Assembly (NCBI GenBank): GCA_903897985.1
Contig: CAIUDS010000240.1
Coordinates: forward strand, 1 to 5,221
Direction: 5' to 3'
DNA length: 5,221 nt
DNA from: an uncultured delta proteobacterium
GTDB taxonomy: Bacteria > RBG-13-61-14 > DRUE01
Made by a program: the position numbers and the translations under genes. The notes under the pieces are model-generated. The model did not search any database and was not told where the DNA came from. It worked only from the letters and a program-made list of their open reading frames with translations. Positions 1-4,417 of this stretch are shown here, piece after piece. Positions within the stretch are counted from its first letter, which is position 1. Each line of letters starts with the position of its first letter.

Positions 1-37
1 AACTTAACTACCTGTCCAGTTTTTGGGGGGAAGCTCA
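1..37. mobile_element. Probable insertion-sequence terminus (partial, element lies left of window)
   Basis: The DUF262 reading frame loses family similarity abruptly here. Read on the minus strand, the conserved stretch ends in Leu-Arg-Gly-Ser plus one G, where the family usually continues with Asp (GAY). It is followed by TGAGCTTCCCCCC and then AAAAACTGGACAGG. A terminus starting with TG, followed by a C-run and an A-run, resembles the inverted-repeat ends of IS3-type elements, which begin TG and end CA. The transposase gene is outside the window, so the family assignment is from memory of end sequences only. The junction would lie between bases 37 and 38. Another kind of rearrangement or an assembly join is possible. 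Confidence 0.5.
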
Positions 38-797
38 CAGAGCCGCGCAGTTTGACTCCGAGAGAATTCACGCGAACGAAGATCTCCGCCACCTCCTCAT
101 AGCTTAGATCGCGGGGTAAAACATGCATGACATACAGATAATCACGAATAGAGCGGAGCTTCTTCAGGCGGGAGGAATATTTTTCAAAGCGTGGGTCGTC
201 AAACGATTTCACACCGGCTGCCTTTAGTAGCTGGCTGTCGTTATCAGATTGAAATATTTTCGTGACTGATACCCAATTTGCTTGCTGCGCCAGCGTCTTG
301 GCCGCCACCACAAAGGTCATGTTGCGCAGTCTTTCCTGAAGGCCTACCTCTTCATCTCCCTCCTCTATCTCGTCCGCAGCGTCTTTGTCAAATATTGGTG
401 AATCTTCATCGGCAACAACCTCAGTGAATTCCGTCAATGCGTCCGGATGATCGAGATTGAAGAGAACATCAATTTCCCTCTGTCGTCCTCGCACTTTAAC
501 CGGCTCGCCCCGGAGGATCGCCGAAAGCGAGGTTAGTCGTTGTTGGCCATCCAAAAGTAACTTATGGCCCGCGAACGGATTTTGATTTTGGGGAACCGCC
601 AGTTCTCGCGTGGGCTGTTCCTGCTCGGTTTCCCAGACCAAAATCGAGCCGCTAGGGTAGCCTCTATACAGAGAATCAAGAAGGTCTCGCACTCGTGTGG
701 CTCGCCAAATATATTGCCGCTGCATTTCGGGTAGACGCAATTCCCCGCGTTCGATCATGCCTACGAGTTGATTAACCGATATATCCACCTTGTTCAT
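1..797 (-). CDS. DUF262-family (GmrS/SspE-like) protein, 3' truncated, probably interrupted by an insertion
   Basis: The reading frame starts at ATG 797-795 and stays open to the window edge (265 codons). A strong ribosome site, GGGAGG (809-804), lies 6 nt upstream of the start. Residues 19-31 (ELRLPEMQRQYIW) and 45-56 (RGYPSGSILVWE) are typical of the DUF262 N-terminal domain. DGQQR at 83-87 is the family's signature motif, which in GmrS and SspE is needed for nucleotide-dependent DNA restriction. FVRVNSLGVKLRGS at 240-253 is the conserved distal motif. An acidic low-complexity stretch lies near residues 130-155. Residues 254-265 do not match the family and appear to be read from an inserted element. 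Full-length relatives are generally about twice this length, so the C-terminal half is missing or displaced. The gene follows hicB by 42 nt in the same direction, likely as one transcript. Base composition is less GC-rich than recG. The role is probably phage or foreign-DNA defence, inferred from the family; the interrupted copy is probably inactive. Confidence 0.85.
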   Translation of the reverse strand, partial: MNKVDISVNQLVGMIERGELRLPEMQRQYIWRATRVRDLLDSLYRGYPSGSILVWETEQEQPTRELAVPQNQNPFAGHKLLLDGQQRLTSLSAILRGEPVKVRGRQREIDVLFNLDHPDALTEFTEVVADEDSPIFDKDAADEIEEGDEEVGLQERLRNMTFVVAAKTLAQQANWVSVTKIFQSDNDSQLLKAAGVKSFDDPRFEKYSSRLKKLRSIRDYLYVMHVLPRDLSYEEVAEIFVRVNSLGVKLRGSVSFPPKTGQVVK

Positions 798-803
798 CGT
801 CTT

Positions 804-809
804 CCTCCC
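804..809 (-). promoter_or_regulatory. Shine-Dalgarno site of the DUF262 gene
   Basis: GGGAGG on the minus strand lies 6 nt before ATG 797-795 and fixes that start. The site directly abuts the 3' arm of the 810-829 hairpin, so its accessibility could depend on that structure. Confidence 0.7.
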
Positions 810-829
810 ACGGATTATGTAGAATCCGT
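810..829 (-). other. Perfect 7-bp inverted repeat between hicB and the DUF262 gene
   Basis: The arms ACGGATT and AATCCGT (810-816 and 823-829) are exact reverse complements around a 6-base loop. The hairpin starts 10 nt after the hicB stop codon and ends immediately before the DUF262 ribosome site. No T-run follows on either strand, so it does not look like an intrinsic terminator. It could modulate translation or mRNA stability of the second gene, but this is inference. Confidence 0.5.
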
Positions 830-839
830 CAAACCAAGC

Positions 840-1043
840 TCACAAAACCAGTTCCTTGACCTTGGCCTTCTCGCTCGGTTGAGGGTCGTCCTCAATGTCC
901 TCCAGGTAAAGCTCGATGGCCTCCCGGATATTCGTCAAAGCCTCTTCCTCCGTCTCCCCTTCGCTGATGCAACCGGGAAGAGAAGGAACATAAATCGTGA
1001 AGCCGCCTTCCTCGCTCGGCTCCAGGATCACCTTTAGCTTCAT
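840..1043 (-). CDS. hicB: HicB-family (UPF0150) antitoxin-like protein, no adjacent hicA
   Basis: This 67-residue protein contains the whole HicB core: an N-terminal strand (MKLKVILEPSEEGGF), then VPSLPGCISEGETEEEAL, then a helix NIREAIELYLED. The pattern of a beta-strand, a conserved Pro-Gly-Cys turn, and a Thr-Glu-Glu-Glu-Ala helix is the degraded RNase H-like fold that binds and inhibits the HicA mRNA interferase in known type II systems. The protein ends soon after this fold, so it lacks the C-terminal ribbon-helix-helix or HTH DNA-binding domain found in longer HicB proteins. The start is set by AAGGAGG (1056-1050), 6 nt upstream. A normal hicA (about 60-80 codons) does not fit in the 155 nt upstream, and the DUF262 gene follows directly. 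It may be an orphan antitoxin, one of the many solitary HicB-like proteins, or paired with an unusual partner. Confidence 0.85.
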   Translation of the reverse strand: MKLKVILEPSEEGGFTIYVPSLPGCISEGETEEEALTNIREAIELYLEDIEDDPQPSEKAKVKELVL

Positions 1044-1049
1044 ATCTAA

Positions 1050-1056
1050 CCTCCTT
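1050..1056 (-). promoter_or_regulatory. Shine-Dalgarno site of hicB
   Basis: AAGGAGG on the minus strand is a near-perfect anti-16S match placed 6 nt before ATG 1043-1041. It indicates efficient translation and decides the start. Confidence 0.85.
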
Positions 1057-1071
1057 ATTTTATCGCCGATT

Positions 1072-1086
1072 CATAATATAATTATG
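1072..1086. promoter_or_regulatory. Candidate operator: dyad overlapping the hicB -10 element
   Basis: CATAAT (1072-1077) and ATTATG (1081-1086) are exact reverse complements separated by three bases. The right half coincides base for base with the -10 hexamer of the minus-strand promoter. A regulator bound here would block RNA polymerase. The visible HicB is too short to carry an obvious DNA-binding domain, so the repressor, if there is one, is unknown. An AT-rich dyad of this length can also occur by chance around a -10 element. Confidence 0.4.
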
Positions 1087-1110
1087 GTCGTTTGTTTGGC
1101 GCTTTGTCAA
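1081..1110 (-). promoter_or_regulatory. Sigma70-type promoter for hicB-DUF262
   Basis: On the minus strand a perfect TTGACA -35 (1110-1105) is followed by an 18-base spacer and CATAAT (1086-1081), a five-of-six -10 match. Transcription would start near 1074, giving a leader of about 30 nt that contains the hicB ribosome site. It is one of the two best promoter matches in the window. The cassette is therefore probably expressed from its own promoter rather than by read-through from recG. Confidence 0.7.
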
Positions 1111-1161
1111 CTCTATCATTGAACCCGGCTCTTGAACGGAGTTGCCGCATTTTGATTTTTT

Positions 1162-1196
1162 AACCCGAAACCAGAAACGAGAAACCAGAAACAATA
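1162..1196. repeat. Degenerate 7-base tandem array after recG
   Basis: Five consecutive heptamers on the plus strand, AACCCGA, AACCAGA, AACGAGA, AACCAGA and AACAATA, keep exact 7-base phase. On the recG strand the array reads as GTTTCTG-like units and starts 2 nt after the recG stop codon. It encodes nothing recognisable and has no hairpin-plus-T-run terminator. Heptanucleotide repeats of this general kind are known between genes in some bacteria, for example the STRR repeats of cyanobacteria. No relationship to those is claimed. Confidence 0.75.
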
Positions 1197-1198
1197 AT

Positions 1199-3388
1199 TC
1201 AGCCCACCCTGGCCAGATGCATGAGCTTGCCATATTTTTGGAGCAGTTCTTTTTTGAGCGGCGCCAGGTCGGGACGGTTCAGGTCAACCGTGTCGGCGAA
1301 GGCAAAGGCGTCATTGCGCGCAAGCGCGAGTTCCTTGAGGTCCCGGATCAGGTCGGCGAAGCGGAACGGAGGCAGGCCGGACTGGGCGGTGCCGAAAAAT
1401 TCGCCCGGGCCGCGCAAGCGCAGATCGGTCTCCGAAATCTTGAAGCCGTCCGTGGTTTCGGTCATGACCTGGAGTCGCTCCTTTGCGCTGTCGGTCAGGG
1501 GCGGATGCGCGATCAGGAAGCAGACCGCTTCCTTCGCGCTCCTCGCCACCCGGCCCCGGAGCTGATGAAGCTGGCTCAATCCGAACCGCTCCGCGTGCTC
1601 GACCACCATCACCGTGGCGTTGGGCACATCAATGCCGACCTCGATCACGGTGGTCGCGATCAGGACTTGAATCTGACCCGCGCGGAACTTTTCCATCACG
1701 CGCTCTTTTTCCTCCGGCGCCAATCGGCCGTGCAAAAGCCCGAGCTTGAACTCCGGAAAAACCGCGGCGGACAGTTCCTCGAATTTTCTGGTCGCATCCT
1801 GCAACTCCAGCTTGGCGGATTCCTCAACCAGCGGATACACCACAAACGCCTGCTCGCCCAGATTGCATCTCTTTTTGATTTCGCTCCAGGCTTTTTTTTC
1901 GTCTTTGCCCGAAAGCAGCCGGGTTTGCGCCGGCTTCCGTCCCGGCGGCATCTGGTCAAGCAAGGAAATGTCCAGATCGCCGTAAGCGGTCATGGCCAGA
2001 CTCCTTGGGATGGGCGTCGCGGTCATGACCAGGATATGCGGGGTTCGGCCCGTGCCCCCGACCGTAGGGGCGCGGCTTGCCGCGCCTTTGGATTTGAGCA
2101 GCAACCGGTCGCGTACGCCGAAGCGGTGCTGCTCGTCAATGATGGCCAGGCCGAGCCGGGCGAACTCGACTTTTTCCTGGATCAGGGCCTGGGTGCCCAC
2201 GAGCAGGGAAATTTGCGCGGACGCGGTCCGCTCCAGGATTTGTCGCCGTTCATCCCCGCGGATGGCGGAAGTGAGCAGGCCCGATTCAATCCCGAGGCGG
2301 TCCAGCCAGCGATGAAGGACGAGCCAGTGCTGCTCGGCCAACACCTCGCTCGGAGCCATGATCGCAACCTGGAGCCCGGAACTGATCGCGCGCAAAGCCG
2401 AGAACAGCGCCACCACGGTCTTGCCCGAGCCCACATCGCCCTGGAGCAGGCGGTGCATGGGCCGACGCCGGGCAAGGTCGCCCGAGATTTCCCGGATCAC
2501 CCGCTCCTGCGCCGGCGTGAGCGAAAAGCCCAGCAGCTCCCGCAACTGTTGAATCGGCCGGTCGCCTGCGCGGACCAGATACGCGGGCGCTTCCACCATT
2601 TCCCGCCGGCTCAGAGCCAGGGCCAGTTCGAGCACGAAAAATTCCTCGTAATAAAGCGCGCGATGCCAGACCGTGCGATGTTCTTCCAACTCCTTCAAGT
2701 CCGCGTCCGCCCGCGGGAAGTGGATATTCCTGACCGCTTCCCGCGCGAGCGGCCAGTTATTTTTCGCGCTCATTTCCCGCGGAGTCAGTTCCGGCAATTG
2801 CTCCGCGCAAGACTCGATTGCGCGCGCGACCAGGCTGCGGAAACTTTTCTGCGAGAACCCCTCGGGCAGCGAGTAAACGGGCACGATCCGGCCGAAGCTC
2901 CACGAGTCCAGGTCCTCCCCTTCATTCAGGATTTCCAGTTCCGGATGGTGCAGCTCGAGCCCGCCATCGTAGCTGCGCGCGACCGAGCTCGCCACCACCA
3001 TCCTGCCCTTTTGCAGCTTTTCCTCCAGATAGTTGCCGGGCAGCCGGAACCACTTCAGGGTGAGCGCGCCGGTGCCGTCGTCTATCACAACCGAAAAGGT
3101 CGGCCGTCTCCGAAATCCGCTTTTCCCGCTCGCCACCACTTTTCCGGAAGTAACCGCCTTCTCGCCCGGCTTAAGCCGCGATATTTTTTTCAGCTCGCGC
3201 CGGTCCTCGTAGCGATACGGCAGGTAAAGCAGCAAATCCGCGAGCGTGAAAATTTCCTTTTGCCCCAGCTTTTCGCCCAGCCGCGGCCCCACCCCTTTCA
3301 AATAGCGCACACTGTCCGCCAAACCCGGCGAAAAACTCCGCCCGGATTTCCCCGCGCCGATTTTCTCCTTCGGCAAATCGGGATTCAT
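1199..3388 (-). CDS. recG: ATP-dependent DNA helicase RecG
   Basis: This complete 729-residue protein is slightly longer than the usual roughly 690. RecG remodels stalled replication forks and Holliday junctions by branch migration. The N-terminal part (about 25-170) holds a helix-hairpin-helix-like segment (YLKGVGPRLGEKL) and the OB-fold wedge domain. The superfamily 2 motor follows: Walker A GDVGSGKT at 317-324, motif Ia MAPSEVLAEQH at 344-354, DEQH box at 418-421, motif III MTATPIPR at 455-462, motif IV near 515-524, motif V ATTVIEVGIDVPNA at 578-591, and motif VI QLHQLRGRVAR at 606-616. The TRG motif region (DLRLRGPGEFFGTAQSG, 655-671) couples ATP hydrolysis to translocation. Residues about 435-449 between motifs II and III are not expected in the family and coincide with a palindromic repeat. 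ATG 3388-3386 is the only start before an in-frame stop at 3469-3467, although its ribosome site is weak. The gene is divergent from the Crp/Fnr gene. Confidence 0.97.
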   Translation of the reverse strand: MNPDLPKEKIGAGKSGRSFSPGLADSVRYLKGVGPRLGEKLGQKEIFTLADLLLYLPYRYEDRRELKKISRLKPGEKAVTSGKVVASGKSGFRRRPTFSVVIDDGTGALTLKWFRLPGNYLEEKLQKGRMVVASSVARSYDGGLELHHPELEILNEGEDLDSWSFGRIVPVYSLPEGFSQKSFRSLVARAIESCAEQLPELTPREMSAKNNWPLAREAVRNIHFPRADADLKELEEHRTVWHRALYYEEFFVLELALALSRREMVEAPAYLVRAGDRPIQQLRELLGFSLTPAQERVIREISGDLARRRPMHRLLQGDVGSGKTVVALFSALRAISSGLQVAIMAPSEVLAEQHWLVLHRWLDRLGIESGLLTSAIRGDERRQILERTASAQISLLVGTQALIQEKVEFARLGLAIIDEQHRFGVRDRLLLKSKGAASRAPTVGGTGRTPHILVMTATPIPRSLAMTAYGDLDISLLDQMPPGRKPAQTRLLSGKDEKKAWSEIKKRCNLGEQAFVVYPLVEESAKLELQDATRKFEELSAAVFPEFKLGLLHGRLAPEEKERVMEKFRAGQIQVLIATTVIEVGIDVPNATVMVVEHAERFGLSQLHQLRGRVARSAKEAVCFLIAHPPLTDSAKERLQVMTETTDGFKISETDLRLRGPGEFFGTAQSGLPPFRFADLIRDLKELALARNDAFAFADTVDLNRPDLAPLKKELLQKYGKLMHLARVG
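2042..2086 (-). repeat. Palindromic repeat-like insertion inside recG, in frame
   Basis: An exact 8-bp inverted repeat, GGCGCGGC/GCCGCGCC (2069-2076 and 2079-2086), with a 2-base loop lies next to a G/C-rich flank. Together they encode RecG residues of about 435-449 (GAASRAPTVGGTGRT). RecG homologues normally pass from the DEQHRFGV segment to PHxLVMTATPIPR with only a short linker. The extra stretch adds about 13-15 residues without breaking the frame. The sequence resembles dispersed REP-like palindromes of GC-rich environmental genomes, but only one copy is visible here, so repeat status is inferred. Confidence 0.5.
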
Positions 3389-3398
3389 CGGCCTGGGT

Positions 3399-3479
3399 TC
3401 AAGGGTTACCGCCCAAGCCGGAAAGCTCGCGCCCGAGCCCGGCGGCTTTGGTTTGCGGTCCGATCTTCAACACGCGCAT
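3399..3479 (-). CDS. Possible 26-residue leader peptide upstream of recG
   Basis: ATG 3479-3477 opens a 26-codon frame encoding MRVLKIGPQTKAAGLGREL and a short Gly-rich tail, ending in TGA 10 nt before the recG start. Its third codon positions are mostly G or C, like the real genes around it. No convincing ribosome site precedes it, and I recognise no family. It could be a translated leader coupled to recG, the remnant of an upstream gene, or a chance frame. A chance frame cannot be excluded at this length. Confidence 0.2.
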   Translation of the reverse strand: MRVLKIGPQTKAAGLGRELSGLGGNP

Positions 3480-3488
3480 GGTGTTTTG

Positions 3489-3517
3489 ATTTTACCAGAG
3501 TTTTCTGTTTACGGAAA
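3489..3517 (-). promoter_or_regulatory. Weak candidate promoter for recG
   Basis: On the minus strand TAAAAT (3494-3489) is a five-of-six -10 match. The hexamer 17 bases upstream, TTTCCG, matches the -35 consensus at only three positions. Transcription would start near 3482, just before the 26-codon leader frame and about 95 nt before recG. This is the best minus-strand candidate I found in the spacer, and the call is tentative. Confidence 0.3.
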
Positions 3518-3571
3518 AAGACCGCCCGGGCCGCGATTAAATTTTGCGGACGGTTTTGGGGGGACGCGCAT

Positions 3572-3600
3572 TTGACTTGTTTTCCAAAATTGTCTAAATA
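3572..3600 (+). promoter_or_regulatory. Sigma70-type promoter for the Crp/Fnr-family gene
   Basis: TTGACT (3572-3577) and TAAATA (3595-3600) are separated by the ideal 17 bases. The predicted start near 3607 leaves a leader of about 48 nt before ATG 3655. The spacer holds a small TTTTCCAAAA symmetry, too weak to call as an operator. No clear Crp-type or Fnr-type half-site pair overlaps the promoter, so autoregulation is not evident. Confidence 0.65.
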
Positions 3601-3643
3601 TTATCTACCCTGAAAAATGGTTGGTTTTAAGGGCGCGGGGATT

Positions 3644-3648
3644 GAGGG
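3644..3648 (+). promoter_or_regulatory. Shine-Dalgarno site of the Crp/Fnr-family gene
   Basis: GAGGG lies 6 nt before ATG 3655 and supports that start. Confidence 0.6.
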
Positions 3649-3654
3649 CAAAGC

Positions 3655-4341
3655 ATGAAAGAAATTATTGAGCAATTGGGGAAGACTTTCCCGTTTTCCG
3701 TTTTGACCAAAAAAGAATTGGAGCAGCTTGCGGAAGACGCGAGCGCCATCGCCTTGGCGCAGGACGAGTCCTTGTTCCAGGCCCACAGTCCCAGCGACGG
3801 TTTTTACCTGGTGGTTTCCGGCGGGATCAAGCTGATCCGGAACAACCCCGGCCAAGGCCGGCTGATCCTCGAATTCTTCGGCCCGGGGGAGCTGGTGTTG
3901 GAGGAAGGCTTGTTTGAAAACACGGCCCATTCCTCCGAGGCGCGCCCGATCGGCGCGGTCAAGCTGCTCAAGATCGGACACAAGGCCATGCGCAAGTTCC
4001 TCGAATCCAATGCCAATTTCACCTCGTCCTGGTTCCAGCTGGCCTCGGCCCGGCTCAACTGCTACCGGGAGCGGCTCGAATCGCTGGTGTTCATGGATGT
4101 GGAAAGACGGCTGGCCGGGGCGCTCTTGCTGCTGGGCAAGAAGTTCGGCAAGAAGGACGACAAGGGCACCATGATCAATCTCAAGGTCACGCACCAGGAC
4201 CTCTCCGAATATGTCGCGGCCTCCCGCGAGACCGTGAGCCTCGCGCTCGGAGACCTGCGCCGCAAAAAATTGCTCCAGGCCAAAATGCGCTGGCTGGTTA
4301 TCCCGGACCTGAAGGCTCTGCGCAAAAGAGCGGAGAATTAG
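3655..4341 (+). CDS. Crp/Fnr-family transcriptional regulator
   Basis: This complete 228-residue protein has the normal family length. Residues about 10-120 form a cyclic-nucleotide-binding-type beta-barrel, with GFYLVVSGGIKLIR at 49-62 and FGPGELVLEEGLFEN at 75-89. A long dimerisation helix follows (about 122-160), then a C-terminal winged helix. The HTH runs from THQDLSEYVAAS into RETVSLALGDLRRKKLL (179-207). The Arg-Glu of the recognition helix (191-192) matches E. coli CRP Arg180-Glu181, but the position equivalent to CRP Arg185 is Leu. In the effector pocket, the Arg-Ser pair that holds the cAMP phosphate in CRP aligns with Ser-Ser (93-94). The single cysteine (136) excludes an Fnr-type four-cysteine iron-sulfur cluster. 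The effector is therefore unknown and is probably neither cAMP nor oxygen through an Fe-S cluster. The gene is transcribed divergently from recG, and xer follows 76 nt downstream, possibly on the same transcript. Confidence 0.93.
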   Translation: MKEIIEQLGKTFPFSVLTKKELEQLAEDASAIALAQDESLFQAHSPSDGFYLVVSGGIKLIRNNPGQGRLILEFFGPGELVLEEGLFENTAHSSEARPIGAVKLLKIGHKAMRKFLESNANFTSSWFQLASARLNCYRERLESLVFMDVERRLAGALLLLGKKFGKKDDKGTMINLKVTHQDLSEYVAASRETVSLALGDLRRKKLLQAKMRWLVIPDLKALRKRAEN

Positions 4342-4364
4342 GGGTCAGGGGCCGGGGGTCAGGG
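4341..4364 (+). other. Predicted G-quadruplex motif
   Basis: Four G-tracts (4341-4344, 4348-4351, 4354-4358 and 4362-4364) are separated by loops of two to three bases, meeting the usual four-tract short-loop pattern. It would form on the coding strand and in the mRNA immediately after the regulator's stop codon. The C-tracts from 4376 to 4398 could compete by base pairing with the G-tracts. Confidence 0.5.
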
Positions 4365-4410
4365 ATCAGGAATTTCCCAAACCCCAATTCCCAAATCCAA
4401 ACTCCTGAAC
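4341..4410. repeat. Degenerate 7-base tandem array between the regulator and xer genes
   Basis: Ten consecutive heptamers fill nearly the whole spacer in exact phase: GGGGTCA, GGGGCCG, GGGGTCA, GGGATCA, GGAATTT, CCCAAAC, CCCAATT, CCCAAAT, CCAAACT and CCTGAAC. The first base is the last base of the regulator's TAG stop codon. The first half is G-rich and the second C-rich on the plus strand, so the halves can partly pair. The array shares its period and its position against a stop codon with the 1162-1196 array, but not its sequence. Confidence 0.75.
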
Positions 4411-4417
4411 TAAAAGC

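Noticed and set aside
768..1037. 89-codon plus-strand frame over hicB
   Set aside because: It is antisense to a clear HicB with a perfect ribosome site and promoter. It has no supporting start signal of its own.
1119..1137. Direct repeat of TTGAAC (1119-1124 and 1132-1137) upstream of the hicB promoter
   Set aside because: There are only two 6-base copies with no further extension, which is too little to call an operator.
1141..1165. T-rich stretch as a terminator
   Set aside because: The T-run is on the plus strand, where no gene ends. On the recG strand it is an A-run, and no stem precedes it.
3578..3594. TTTTCCAAAA symmetry in the promoter spacer of the Crp/Fnr gene as an operator
   Set aside because: Only a 4-bp symmetry is present and the flanks do not match a Crp-type or Fnr-type box, so chance is the simpler reading.
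1142..3613. 823-codon plus-strand open frame across the whole of recG
   Set aside because: It is antisense to an unmistakable RecG. Its protein is rich in Arg, Gln, His and Pro with no recognisable domain. Long antisense frames are common opposite GC-rich genes.
3601..4194. 197-codon minus-strand frame
   Set aside because: It lies opposite the Crp/Fnr gene, has no family features, and reflects the GC-rich codon pattern of the real gene.
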